From: Pseudomonadota bacterium
GTDB lineage: Bacteria > Pseudomonadota > Alphaproteobacteria > Acetobacterales > Acetobacteraceae
Direction: 5' to 3'
Assembly: GCA_021780935.1 (NCBI GenBank)
Contig: JAJXXT010000011.1
Coordinates: 1-53,486, forward strand
DNA length: 53,486 nt
Within the stretch, counting starts at the first letter, position 1, and every line of letters starts with the position of its first letter. Under the pieces are notes generated by a model. That model worked only from the letters and a program-made list of their open reading frames with translations. It had not been told where the DNA came from and made no database searches. Position numbers and translations under genes: made by a program. Of this stretch, positions 25,855-35,895 are shown one piece after another.

Positions 25855-26730
25855 TTATGCCGCGAGACCCGCCAACGCCTCGATCGCCTTGACCAGCGCC
25901 GAGTGGTCGAGGTCGGCACCACCCTGGGCGGTGACGGCGGAGAACATCTGCTGCGCGATCGCGGTGTTGGGCAGAGCCATGCCCATCTCCCGCGCCGAGC
26001 CCAACGCCAGATTCAGATCCTTCTGGTGCAGGCGGATGCGGAAACCGGGCGCGAAGCTGCGGTTGAGCATCCGCTCGGCATGCACCTCAAGAATGCGCGA
26101 GGCCGCGAACCCGCCCATCAGCGCCTGCCGGACCGCGGCGGGGTCGGCGCCAGCTTTTTTTGCAAATGTAAGGGCTTCCGCGACGGCCTGGATGTTCAGT
26201 GCTACAATGATCTGGTTTGCCACCTTGCACACCTGCCCGGCGCCGGGAGCCTCGCCGACATGGGTGATGTTCTTGCCCATCACCTCGAACAGCGGTTTCG
26301 CGCGGGCGAACGCTGCGGCCGAGCCGCCGACCATGATGGTCAGGCTGCCGGATTTGGCGCCGACCTCACCGCCCGAAACCGGCGCATCCAGCCACTGGCA
26401 GCCAGCGGCCTCGATTCGCGCCGCGTAGTCCCGAGTCGCGGTGGGCGAGATCGAGGACATGTCGATGACCAGGCTGCCCTTCTTCACCCCCTCGGCGACG
26501 CCACGCGGGCCGAACAGCACCGCTGCCACGTCCGGTGTGTCGGGCACCATGGTGATCACCACCTCCGCAGCGGCTGCCGCGGCGGCCGCGTCCGCGCAAA
26601 CGGTCGCCGCCGCGCGCAGCTCCGGCGTCAGGCTGCCGCGCTCGGGCACAAAAATCTCATGGCCGGCGGCCTTGAGGTTGAGCGCCATGGGACGGCCCAT
26701 GATGCCGAGCCCGATAAAGGCGATTTTCAT
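25855..26730 (-). CDS. garR: 2-hydroxy-3-oxopropionate (tartronate semialdehyde) reductase
   Basis: A 291-residue beta-hydroxyacid dehydrogenase. Rossmann motif IAFIGLGIMGRPMA; substrate signature DAPVSGGEVGAKSGSL; catalytic Lys in GQVCKVANQIIVALN; cofactor motif HQKDLNLAL. It reduces tartronate semialdehyde to glycerate. The closely related 3-hydroxyisobutyrate dehydrogenase is the alternative, but hydroxypyruvate isomerase 63 bp upstream on the same strand supports the glyoxylate/glycerate route. GGAG lies 7 bases before the ATG. Glyoxylate carboligase is not in the window. Confidence 0.87.
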   Translation of the reverse strand: MKIAFIGLGIMGRPMALNLKAAGHEIFVPERGSLTPELRAAATVCADAAAAAAAAEVVITMVPDTPDVAAVLFGPRGVAEGVKKGSLVIDMSSISPTATRDYAARIEAAGCQWLDAPVSGGEVGAKSGSLTIMVGGSAAAFARAKPLFEVMGKNITHVGEAPGAGQVCKVANQIIVALNIQAVAEALTFAKKAGADPAAVRQALMGGFAASRILEVHAERMLNRSFAPGFRIRLHQKDLNLALGSAREMGMALPNTAIAQQMFSAVTAQGGADLDHSALVKAIEALAGLAA

Positions 26731-26793
26731 GGCGAACTCCGATCGTTGCGGGCGTTGGAAGTCGCGTGGCCAGACGGGCGAGCGGGCAGGGGC

Positions 26794-27573
26794 CTAAACG
26801 TTGAAAGCCTGGCGCCAGGCGAGGCCGGCCACGGTGTCTGCCGCCGGGCGATACTCGCAGCCCACCCAGCCGGTGTAGCCGAGCTCGTCCATGCGGCGGA
26901 AAATATAGGCCCAGCCCAGTTCGCCGGTGCCCGGCTCGTTGCGCGCGGGAACGTCGGCGATCTGCATATGCGCGATGATCGGCATGAAGCGCTCCATGCG
27001 CTTCGTCACGTCGCCCTCGGTGATCTGGCAGTGATAGACGTCGAACTGAAGCCCCGCACGGTCGGCGCCGATGGCGGCGATGATGTCGGCCGCCTGCTGC
27101 ATCGTGTTGAGATGAAACCCCGGCATGTCGCGGTGGTTGATCGGCTCCAGCGCCAGCCTGACGCCGGCGGCGGCGGCCCGCTCGGCGGCCCAGGCGAGGT
27201 TGCTGGCATAGAGCGCCGCGGCCGTGGCGTGCGCCGTGCCCTGCGGCGGAATGCCCGCCATCATATGCACCAGCCGGCAGTCGAGGGCCGCCGCGTAGTC
27301 GAGCGCCATCGCCACGCCGTCGCGGAACTCCTTCACCCGGCCTGGCAGCGAGGCGAGGCCGCGTTCCCCGCCGGCCCAATTGCCGGGCGGCATGTTGAAC
27401 AGCGCCTGGACGAGGCCGTTATCCGCCAGGCGCTTGGCGAGATCCGCGGCCGGATATTCGTACGGAAACAGGTACTCGACCGCCTTGAACCCGGCCCTGG
27501 CCGCCGCCGCGAATCGGTCGAGGAACGGCACCTCGTTGAACATCATCGAAAGATTGGCGGCCAGCTTCGGCAT
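26794..27573 (-). CDS. hyi: hydroxypyruvate isomerase
   Basis: A 259-residue TIM-barrel (xylose-isomerase-like) protein beginning MPKLAANLSMMFNEVPFLDRF, the family N-terminus. Metal-binding/catalytic Glu residues appear in RLALEPINHRDMPGF and GELGWAYIF/GCEYRP, with QFDVYHCQITEGD between. It interconverts hydroxypyruvate and tartronate semialdehyde. The start at 27573 was chosen with GGGGGAT upstream; the longer frame is not supported. Likely first gene of an operon with the reductase downstream. Confidence 0.92.
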   Translation of the reverse strand: MPKLAANLSMMFNEVPFLDRFAAAARAGFKAVEYLFPYEYPAADLAKRLADNGLVQALFNMPPGNWAGGERGLASLPGRVKEFRDGVAMALDYAAALDCRLVHMMAGIPPQGTAHATAAALYASNLAWAAERAAAAGVRLALEPINHRDMPGFHLNTMQQAADIIAAIGADRAGLQFDVYHCQITEGDVTKRMERFMPIIAHMQIADVPARNEPGTGELGWAYIFRRMDELGYTGWVGCEYRPAADTVAGLAWRQAFNV

Positions 27574-27687
27574 GCAGATCCCCCCGTCTGAGCGGCTGGA
27601 CCCTATGAGGGCGCGGACCGGGGGACAAGAGCGGCCGGAAGCTGGCAGGTCTCCGGCCCTGCCGCGGGCCGCGGGCCGCGCGGCTGC

Positions 27688-27736
27688 TTGACATGGCACG
27701 GGTCCCGGTTTAGCTGCAAATGAGAAGCGTTCGCAA
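27688..27736 (+). promoter_or_regulatory. promoter with Fur-like box before the iron ABC operon
   Basis: A consensus -35 TTGACA (27688-27693) is followed 17 bases later by a weak -10 (TAGCTG region). Overlapping and following it, 27715-27736 holds an imperfect dyad with arms TGCAAATGAG and CGTTCGCAA, similar to iron-responsive Fur boxes. A repressor there would block the promoter. The box abuts an ATG at 27737, which argues that translation begins further in. Confidence 0.5.
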
Positions 27737-27748
27737 ATGGAGAGAGTC

Positions 27749-28774
27749 GTGTCTCACCCGTCCCGTCGTGCCGTTCTTCTTGGAGGGGGCGCACTGCTTG
27801 CCGCGCCTTTCGTCATCTCCGGCGCCGCGCGCGCCGCCGGCGGCTCGATCGTGCTCTACGCCGCCCAGCACCAGCAGGTGGTGGACATGATCAACAAGGC
27901 CTTCACCCAGGCAACCGGCATCGCGGTGAGGGTGCACCAGGGCGAGGCGCCCGAAATCGCCAACCAGATCGCCACCGAGGGCGCGCATTCCCCGGCCGAC
28001 GTGTTCTTCACCGAGAACTCGCCCGAACTGCTGCTGCTTGATGAGCGCCACATGTTGGCGCCGGTTTCGAAATCAACGCTCGCCCAGGTGCCGGCGAAGT
28101 GGAGCGCGCGGTCCGGCAACTGGCTCGGCGTGCTCGCCCGCAATTCGGTGCTGGGCTACAACCCGAAGCTGCTCGCCGCGGCCGCGCTGCCCGCCTCGCT
28201 GATGGACCTGGCACAGCCGGCGTGGAAGCACCGCGTGGCCTTCGCGCCGACCGATGCCGACACGCTGCCCCTGATCGGCGCGATCGCGGCCCTGAAGGGT
28301 CGGGCAGCGGCGCTCGCGTGGCTGCGCGGCATGCGGGCCAACGCCCATATCTACGACGATGACGAGGGCGTCATCGCGGCAGTGGACCGCGGCGCGGTCG
28401 CGACCGGCATCATCAATGCTTATTACTGGTGCCGGCTGCACACCGAGCAGGGGGCGGCAAAAACGGCGAGTCGCATCCACCGCTTTGCGCCCGGCGATGT
28501 CGGCAACCTCATCAACGTCTCCGGCGCCGCAGTGCTCGCCTCCTCGCGCAACCAGGCTGCGGCGCAGCGCTATCTCGCCTTTCTGGTCGCGGCATCGACG
28601 CAGGCGATGCTCGCGCGCAGCGACGTGGATTTCGAGTATCCGCTGCATCCGGGCGTTGCCGCCAATCCGCTGCTGACGCCGTTTGCCAGCCTGCGCCCGC
28701 CGCCGATCACCATCGCCGCGATCGGCGATGACCAGGTCGCGGCGCATCTGTTGCAAGATGCCGGGCTCGTCTAA
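27749..28774 (+). CDS. ferric-iron ABC transporter, periplasmic binding protein
   Basis: About 341 residues. GTG 27749 is preferred to ATG 27737 because GGAGAGA lies just before it and the ATG directly abuts the regulatory dyad. The N-terminus SRRAVLLGGGALLAAPFVISG carries a twin-arginine pattern, so export may be via Tat. The mature protein matches FbpA/AfuA-type proteins: SIVLYAAQHQQ, ADVFFTENS, GYNPKLL, and an AYYW pair of Tyr (INAYYWCRL) that would bind Fe(III). Permease and ATPase genes follow. Its last 14 bp and stop are duplicated directly downstream. Confidence 0.87.
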   Translation: MSHPSRRAVLLGGGALLAAPFVISGAARAAGGSIVLYAAQHQQVVDMINKAFTQATGIAVRVHQGEAPEIANQIATEGAHSPADVFFTENSPELLLLDERHMLAPVSKSTLAQVPAKWSARSGNWLGVLARNSVLGYNPKLLAAAALPASLMDLAQPAWKHRVAFAPTDADTLPLIGAIAALKGRAAALAWLRGMRANAHIYDDDEGVIAAVDRGAVATGIINAYYWCRLHTEQGAAKTASRIHRFAPGDVGNLINVSGAAVLASSRNQAAAQRYLAFLVAASTQAMLARSDVDFEYPLHPGVAANPLLTPFASLRPPPITIAAIGDDQVAAHLLQDAGLV

Positions 28775-28793
28775 GCCCCCGGGCTCGTCTAAG
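28761..28793. repeat. 15-bp direct repeat (18-bp period) over a stop codon
   Basis: CCGGGCTCGTCTAAG at 28761-28775 recurs at 28779-28793. The first copy ends the binding-protein gene (Gly-Leu-Val-stop); the second lies in the 26-bp gap before the permease. Confidence 0.85.
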
Positions 28794-28800
28794 GCAGCGC

Positions 28801-30324
28801 ATGCCTCTCGCCCTGCTTCTCGCCGCCGGCATCGGCCCGGTGCTGGTGCTGTTGCCCATCCTCGCCACGCTCGCCGCGGCATTCGAGGGTGGGTGGGTGA
28901 CGGTGCGCACCCTGCTGCTTCGCCCGCTGGTGGCGCATCTCCTTGGCAACACGCTCACGCTGATGGCAGCAGCGATGCTGGCCGCGGGGTTGCTGGGGCT
29001 TGCCTCGGCGTGGCTGGTGGAGCGGACGGATCTGCCGGGCCGGCGCGTCTGGGCGGTGCTGGCCGCGGCGCCGCTGGCCGTCCCGCCCTTCGTCGCCGGC
29101 TATGCCTGGGTCTCGATCGCGCCGGTGTTCGAGGGGTTTCTCGGCGCCTGGCTGGTGGTGACACTCACCTACACGCCGCTGGTCTACCTGCCGGTGGCGG
29201 CCGCTCTGCGCGGGCTCGACCCGGCGCTTGAGGAGACGGCGATGGCGCTCGGGCTCGGGCGCTGGCGGGTGTTCCTGCGTGTGGTGCTGCCGCAGCTCCG
29301 CCCAGCGCTGCTCGGGGGCATGCTGCTGGTGGCGCTCGATGTGCTGGTGGAGTTCGGCGCCTTCGTGCTGCTGCGCTACCGGACCTTCACCACGACGATC
29401 TATGCGGAATATCGCACCGGCTTCAACGGCCGGGCCGCAGCAATGCTGGCCTTCGTGCTGCTGTTGCTGTGCCTGCTCTGTCTTGGCGTGGAGCTGTGGG
29501 TGCGCGGGCGCGCTCGCTATGCGCGGTTGGGAAAGGGCGCGCGCCGGCGTGCCGGGCGGCTCACGCTCGGACCCTGGCTCGTGCCGGCACTGGCGCTGCT
29601 CGCCGTACCGGTGGCGGCGGGGCTGCTGCTGCCGCTGGCGACCATCGTCTACTGGATGACGCAGAGTGCGGCCGCCGCGATCTCGCCCGCCGCCGCGAAC
29701 TGGGGGCGGCTGTTGGCCGTGACATGGTCCTCGCTGTGGCTCGGCGCGATGGGGGCCGCGCTTACCGTGCTGCTGGCACTGCCGCTCGGCTATCTGGTGG
29801 CGCGGCGGCCGGGGCGGCTCGCGACGCTGCTGGAGCGTGCGGCCTTCCTGGCCATGGGCGCGCCCGGAATCGTGGTGGCGCTGGCGCTCGCGGGCCTCGC
29901 CGTGCGCCACGCGCGGGGCCTGTATCAGAGCGTCGCGTTGCTGCTGTTCGCCTACGCGATCCTGTTCCTGCCGCTCGCCGTGGTCTCGGTGCGCGCGGCG
30001 TTGGAGCAGGCGCAACGAGCACTCGAGGAGGTCGCGACATCGCTGGGCCAGGGCTGGTTCGCCGTCGCCTGGCGCGTCGTGCTGCCGCTGGCGGGGCCGG
30101 GCCTCGGGGCGGCGGCGGCCCTGGTCTTCGTGTCGGTCTCGACCGAGCTGACCGCGACGCTGCTGCTCGCGCCGATCGGCACGCGGACGCTCGCGACCGA
30201 GGTCTGGGCCAACACCGCGACCCTGGCCTTTGCCGCCGCCGCCCCCTATGCCGCGATGATGACGCTGTTCTCGCTGCTTTCCACCTGGCTGCTGGCGCGC
30301 CGCTTCGCCGCCGGCGCCGCCTGA
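28801..30324 (+). CDS. ferric-iron ABC transporter, fused permease
   Basis: A 507-residue membrane protein with two homologous six-helix halves, as in FbpB. Each half has an ABC-permease EAA loop: EETAMALGLGRWRVFLRVVLPQLRPAL in the first and LEEVATSLGQGWFAVAWRVVLPLAGPG in the second, where the ATPase docks. The translocation pathway for Fe(III) is thus a single polypeptide. It lies between the binding-protein and ATPase genes. Confidence 0.93.
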   Translation: MPLALLLAAGIGPVLVLLPILATLAAAFEGGWVTVRTLLLRPLVAHLLGNTLTLMAAAMLAAGLLGLASAWLVERTDLPGRRVWAVLAAAPLAVPPFVAGYAWVSIAPVFEGFLGAWLVVTLTYTPLVYLPVAAALRGLDPALEETAMALGLGRWRVFLRVVLPQLRPALLGGMLLVALDVLVEFGAFVLLRYRTFTTTIYAEYRTGFNGRAAAMLAFVLLLLCLLCLGVELWVRGRARYARLGKGARRRAGRLTLGPWLVPALALLAVPVAAGLLLPLATIVYWMTQSAAAAISPAAANWGRLLAVTWSSLWLGAMGAALTVLLALPLGYLVARRPGRLATLLERAAFLAMGAPGIVVALALAGLAVRHARGLYQSVALLLFAYAILFLPLAVVSVRAALEQAQRALEEVATSLGQGWFAVAWRVVLPLAGPGLGAAAALVFVSVSTELTATLLLAPIGTRTLATEVWANTATLAFAAAAPYAAMMTLFSLLSTWLLARRFAAGAA

Positions 30325-30344
30325 ACGGTGGGGTCTGAGGCCGC

Positions 30345-31433
30345 ATGTCCGCGCTGCTGATTGCTGGCCTGACCCGGCGCTACGGCGAGCGCGCGGTCCT
30401 CGACGGGCTCGATCTCGACGTGCCGGAGGGCGCGGTGGTCGCGATCCTCGGCGCCTCGGGAAGCGGCAAGACGACGCTGCTGCGCCTGATCTGCGGCTTC
30501 GAGCGCGCGGATGCCGGCACGATCGAGCTTGCCGGCCGCGTGGTCTGCGCGCCCGGCCACCACGTGCCGGCGCCGCAGCGAGGGGTGGGTTACGTGCCGC
30601 AGGAGGGCGCGCTGTTCCCGCATCTGTCGGTCGGGGCCAATGTCGCGTTCGGCCTGCCGCGATGGCAGCGGCGCGACGCGGCGCGGATCGGCCGGCTGCT
30701 GGAACTGGTCGGCCTGCCCCCCGGCTTCGCCGCGCGACCGCCGCAATCGCTGTCAGGTGGCGAGCAGCAGCGTGTGGCGCTGGCCCGCGCGCTGGCACCG
30801 GAGCCGGCGCTGGTGCTGCTCGACGAACCGTTCTCGGCGCTCGATGCCGGGCTGCGGGCCGAGACCCGAACCGTGGTCGCGGCAGCCCTGCGCGAGGCGG
30901 GTGCCACGGCGCTGCTGGTGACGCACGACCAGGCGGAGGCGCTGTCGATGGGTGATGCGGTCGCGGTGCTGCGTGACGGGCGGGTGGCCCAGATGGCGGA
31001 CCCGGTCATGCTGTATCGCCGGCCTGCCGATGCCTACCTGGCGCGCTTCGTCGGCGAGGCGGTGATGCTGCCTGGCATGGCGATGGCGGGCCGGGCGGCG
31101 TGTGCGCTGGGGCTGGTGGCACTCGTCGGACCGCTTGCGGGGCCTGTGGCGGACGGCGCGACGACGCTGATGCTGCGGCCGGAGCAGCTGCGCCTGGTCC
31201 CCGAAACCGGGGCCGATGCCGTGCCGGGGCGCGTGCGTGCGGTGGTGTTCCACGGCCATGACGCTCTGGTGCAGGTGGCGTTGGACTCGGGCACGATTGT
31301 CGCCGCCCTGGTGCCGGGCCATGCGAGCCCGGCCGTGGGAGATGCCGTCTGGCTCGTGGTGCGCGGGCCGGCCGTGGCCTATCCGCCGGGCAGGCCTGCG
31401 ATGACTTGCGCCGCCGCGGCCCGGCGGGGATAA
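30345..31433 (+). CDS. ferric-iron ABC transporter, ATP-binding protein
   Basis: A 362-residue ATPase: Walker A GASGSGKTT, Q-loop region YVPQEGALFPHL, signature LSGGEQQRVALARAL, Walker B LVLLDEPFSALD, and switch His in LVTHDQAEAL. A C-terminal TOBE-like domain (from about residue 240; TLMLRPEQLRLV) is as in FbpC/PotA-type ATPases. It powers the permease encoded 20 bp upstream. Confidence 0.93.
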   Translation: MSALLIAGLTRRYGERAVLDGLDLDVPEGAVVAILGASGSGKTTLLRLICGFERADAGTIELAGRVVCAPGHHVPAPQRGVGYVPQEGALFPHLSVGANVAFGLPRWQRRDAARIGRLLELVGLPPGFAARPPQSLSGGEQQRVALARALAPEPALVLLDEPFSALDAGLRAETRTVVAAALREAGATALLVTHDQAEALSMGDAVAVLRDGRVAQMADPVMLYRRPADAYLARFVGEAVMLPGMAMAGRAACALGLVALVGPLAGPVADGATTLMLRPEQLRLVPETGADAVPGRVRAVVFHGHDALVQVALDSGTIVAALVPGHASPAVGDAVWLVVRGPAVAYPPGRPAMTCAAAARRG

Positions 31434-31459
31434 CCGCGCATCGCGGGAGACATAAATTG

Positions 31460-31516
31460 ATGACGATGGGGCTCGAAGCGGGGGAGGCGGCGATGATGCG
31501 TGCCCGGACGGCATGA
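31460..31516 (+). CDS. candidate 18-residue leader ORF coupled to dppB
   Basis: ATG at 31460 with GGGAGA nine bases upstream encodes MTMGLEAGEAAMMRARTA and ends in a TGA that overlaps the dppB ATG (ATGA). Internal ATGs at 31493/31496 have GGGGGAGG before them and read the same frame. This could couple or modulate translation of the peptide transporter genes. It may also be chance, as the codon content is unremarkable. Confidence 0.3.
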   Translation: MTMGLEAGEAAMMRARTA

Positions 31517-32481
31517 TCGCGCAACTCGTCTCGCGCCTGCTGCAGGCGATTCCGGTGCTGCTGGTGGTGGGGTTCCTGGCCTTCGCCGTCTTCACCTTCG
31601 TCGGCGACCCGGTGAGCATCATGCTGGGTCAGAACGCGACGCCCGCGATGCGCATCGCCATGCGCCACGAGCTTGGGCTCGATCAGCCGTTCCTGGTGCA
31701 ATACCTGCACTTCATGGAGCGCGCGATCCATCTGAATTTCGGCCTGTCCTACCGGCTCGGGCTGCCGGTCTCCCAGCTCATTCTTCAGCGGCTGCCGGCG
31801 ACGACCGAGCTGGTGATGACCTCGGCGGTGCTGGCGCTGCTCGTCGGGCTGCCGCTCGGCGTCTATACCGGCATCCGGCCCAATGGTTTCGTCTCCCGCA
31901 CGATCATGGCGGGCTCGCTGATCGGCGTCTCGCTGCCGACATTTCTGCTCGGCATCCTGCTGATCCTGTTCTTCTCGGTGCTGCTGGGCTGGCTGCCGAG
32001 CTTCGGGCGCGGGCATGTCATCGACTTCGCCCACTGGAGCACCGGGTTTCTCACCGTCTCCGGCCTGCGCTCGCTGATCCTGCCCGCGATCACCCTCGGT
32101 CTGTTCCAGATGACGCTGATCATGCGCCTGGTGCGCACCGAGATGCTGGAGGTGCTGCGCAGCGACTACATCAAGTTTGCCCGCGCCCGCGGGCTCGGGC
32201 CGCGGGCGATCTATTTCGGGCATGCGCTGCGCAACACCCTGGTGCCGGTGATCACCATCGTCGGCCTGCAGATCGGCGGGCTGATCGGCTTCTCGATCGT
32301 GACCGAGACGGTGTTTCAGTGGCCGGGCATGGGCCTGCTGCTCGTGCAGTCGATCCAGAACGCGGATATCCCGGTGATGAGCGCCTACCTGATCCTCATC
32401 GCCGTCGTGTTCGTGGTCATCAACCTCATCGTCGATATCCTCTATTACGTTGTCGATCCGCGGCTGCGGGTGAAGCGATGA
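31513..32481 (+). CDS. dipeptide/oligopeptide ABC transporter permease (DppB type)
   Basis: A 322-residue inner-membrane permease with six transmembrane helices. The N-terminal LLQAIPVLLVVGFLAFAVF and GDPVSIMLG, the EAA loop YIKFARARGLGPRAIYFGHALRNTLVPV and the C-terminal VFVVINLIVDILYYVVDPRLR are diagnostic of DppB/OppB. It pairs with the next permease; the stop overlaps the next start. No substrate-binding protein gene lies upstream, unlike most dpp operons. Confidence 0.92.
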   Translation: MIAQLVSRLLQAIPVLLVVGFLAFAVFTFVGDPVSIMLGQNATPAMRIAMRHELGLDQPFLVQYLHFMERAIHLNFGLSYRLGLPVSQLILQRLPATTELVMTSAVLALLVGLPLGVYTGIRPNGFVSRTIMAGSLIGVSLPTFLLGILLILFFSVLLGWLPSFGRGHVIDFAHWSTGFLTVSGLRSLILPAITLGLFQMTLIMRLVRTEMLEVLRSDYIKFARARGLGPRAIYFGHALRNTLVPVITIVGLQIGGLIGFSIVTETVFQWPGMGLLLVQSIQNADIPVMSAYLILIAVVFVVINLIVDILYYVVDPRLRVKR

Positions 32482-33410
32482 GCGGCGTCGCACCGGCCGC
32501 CGGCCGGCTCGCGCGGGCCTGGGACAGCGATATCGCGTGGAGCCTGCGCCATTCGCCGGCGGCGATCGTCTCCGCCGTGGTGGTGGTGGTCTGCTTCGTG
32601 GGCGCGTTCGGCTGCGGCTTCCTCGCGCCGCACGATCCGTTCAACCTTGCCAGCCTTTCGCTCTCCAACGCCTTTCTGCCGCCGGTGCCGCTCAAGGGCA
32701 GTTCCTGGAGCTTTGTTCTGGGCACCGACGATCAGGGGCGCGACGTGCTTTCCGCCATCATGTATGGCACGCGCATCAGCCTCATCGTCGGCTTCTCGGC
32801 CATCGTGCTGGCGCTCGGCATCGGCATCGCGCTGGGGCTGATCGCGGGTTATTTCGGCGGCGTCACCGACGCGGTGCTGATGCGCGCGGCGGACGTGCAG
32901 CTTTCCTTCCCGTCGCTGCTGATCGCGCTGCTGGTCGATGGCATCGTTCGCGTGCTGCTGCCGCACGGCGCTCAGAACGCGCTCGAACTCTACGTGCTGA
33001 TCTTCGCGATCGGCATCTCGCGCTGGCCGCAATTCGCCCGCACCGTGCGCGGCTCGACGCTCGTCGAACGCGGCCGGGAATACGTCATGGCGGCGCGCGT
33101 CATCGGCATCGGCTCGGTGCGGATCATGGTCACGCATATCCTGCCCAATGTGCTGGGGCCGTTGCTGGTGCTGGCGACGATCAACCTCGGCCTGGCGATC
33201 CTCGACGAGGCCACCTTGTCCTTCCTCGGCCTCGGTCTGCCGCCGACAGAACCCTCGCTCGGGACATTGATCTCCAACGGCAACAATTTCCTCTACAGCG
33301 GCGACTGGTGGATCACCGTGTTCCCCGGGATCGTGCTGGCGGGCATGGTGCTGGCGATGAACCTGCTGGGCGACTGGCTGCGCGACGCGCTCAACCCGAG
33401 GCTGCGGTGA
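32478..33410 (+). CDS. dipeptide/oligopeptide ABC transporter permease (DppC type)
   Basis: A 310-residue permease. N-terminal OppC-like region, LGTDDQGRDVLSAIMYGTRISL, EAA loop REYVMAARVIGIGSVRIMVTHILPN, and the C-terminal MVLAMNLLGDWLRDALNPRLR typical of DppC. ATGA overlap with dppB upstream and GTGA overlap with the ATPase gene downstream show tight translational coupling. Confidence 0.92.
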   Translation: MSGVAPAAGRLARAWDSDIAWSLRHSPAAIVSAVVVVVCFVGAFGCGFLAPHDPFNLASLSLSNAFLPPVPLKGSSWSFVLGTDDQGRDVLSAIMYGTRISLIVGFSAIVLALGIGIALGLIAGYFGGVTDAVLMRAADVQLSFPSLLIALLVDGIVRVLLPHGAQNALELYVLIFAIGISRWPQFARTVRGSTLVERGREYVMAARVIGIGSVRIMVTHILPNVLGPLLVLATINLGLAILDEATLSFLGLGLPPTEPSLGTLISNGNNFLYSGDWWITVFPGIVLAGMVLAMNLLGDWLRDALNPRLR

Positions 33411-34400
33411 GCGCCGCGGTGCAGGCAGCGGCGGCCGGTGCGGCGTTGCTCGAGGTGCGTGACCTGGTGGTGGAGTTTCCGACCAGGCGCGGCGTTCTGC
33501 GGGCGCTCGACGGGGTGAGCTTCTCGATCACGCGTGGCGAGGTGCTCGGCGTGGTCGGCGAAAGCGGCGCCGGGAAATCGCTGACCGGGGCGGCGATCAT
33601 CGGGCTGCTGGAGCCGCCCGGCCGCATCGCGTCGGGCGAGATCCGGCTCGACGGCGGACGCATCGACAATCTTCCGCCGGCGGCGATGCGCAAGCTGCGC
33701 GGCAAGCGCATCGGCGCCATTTTCCAGGACCCGCTGACGACCCTGAACCCGCTGCTCAGCGTCGGCCGCCAGCTCACCGAGACCATCCGCACGCATCTGC
33801 CGCTCTCCGACAGCGAGGCGCGGGCGCGGGCGATCTCCTGGCTGGAGGAGGTGGGGATTCCCGCCGCCCGCCAGCGCATCGATGCCTATCCGCACGAGTT
33901 CTCGGGCGGCATGCGCCAGCGCGTGGTGATCGCGCTGGCCCTCTGCGCCGAACCCGAGCTGGTGGTGGCCGACGAGCCGACGACGGCGCTCGACGTCTCG
34001 ATCCAGGCGCAGATCATCACGCTGATCAAACGTCTGGCCGCGGAGCACGGCACCTCGGTGATGCTGGTGACGCACGACATGGGCGTGATCGCCGAGACCT
34101 GCGACCGGGTTGCGGTGATGTATGCCGGGCGCATCGCCGAGATCGGGCCGGTGCGCGAGGTGGTAAAGCAGCCCTCGCACCCCTACACGTCGGGCCTCAT
34201 GGCCAGCATCCCGGCCCTCGACCGCCGGGTGGCGCGGCTCGCGCAGATCGACGGTGCCATGCCGCGGCTGACCGCGATCCCCCAGGGCTGCGCCTTCAAC
34301 CCGCGCTGTCCCAGGGTGATGGAAACCTGCCGGCGCGAGCGGCCGGTGCTGCGCCAGGCCGGCGCGACGATGGCCGCTTGCCATCTCTTCGAGGTGGCGC

Positions 34401-34408
<8 letters not shown>
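33407..34408 (+). CDS. dipeptide/oligopeptide ABC transporter ATP-binding protein (DppD type)
   Basis: 333 residues from GTG 33407. Walker A GESGAGKS, Q-loop IFQDPLTTLNP, signature FSGGMRQRVVIALAL, Walker B LVVADEPTTALDV and switch MLVTHDMGVIAE are all present. The oligopeptide-specific C-terminal extension with a Cys cluster (CAFNPRCPRVMETCRRERP) marks it as DppD/OppD. It overlaps the next ATPase gene by 8 bp. Confidence 0.93.
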
Positions 34409-35396
<988 letters not shown>

Positions 35397-35895
35397 CGCC
35401 CCAGCGGCCCCGGAAGTCCGCGACGCTGGCGCGCGAGGCGCGCGGGCGCGGCGCGGAACGTGCGGGGCGCGAGGCGGAGGACGCGGTCTGCCTGTGGCTC
35501 GCCGAGGATGGGTGGGAGATTTTCGCGCGCCGGGTGCGCACCGCCTTGGGCGAGATCGACATCGCCGCCGAGCGCGAGGGGCTGGTTGCCATCGTCGAGG
35601 TCAAACAGCGAGCAACGCTGGAGGAGGCCGCGGCGAGCCTCTCGCGCCGGCAGCAGGCGCGCCTGATGGCGGCGGCGGAATTGCTGCTCGCCCGGCACCC
35701 GCGCCGCGGTGCCGCCGGGGTGCGCTTCGACGTGCTGCTGGTGGACATCACCGGGCGCGTGGAGCGGATCGAGGATGCGTTCCGCCTGATGTGAGCGCGG
35801 CGTGCCGGCGGGCGGCGCACGGGTGACGCGCGGCGCGCCCGGCGCTATGACGTGCCGATGAACCCGTGCACGCGCCACCCCGCACCTTCCCTGTC

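Noticed and set aside
28789..30798. 669-residue minus-strand open frame
   Set aside because: Antisense to the iron permease and ATPase genes; Arg/Gln/His-rich shadow of GC-rich codons.
31500..33410. 636-residue fused permease
   Set aside because: The first half reads the DppB gene in the wrong frame; real DppC begins at 32478 with an ATGA overlap.
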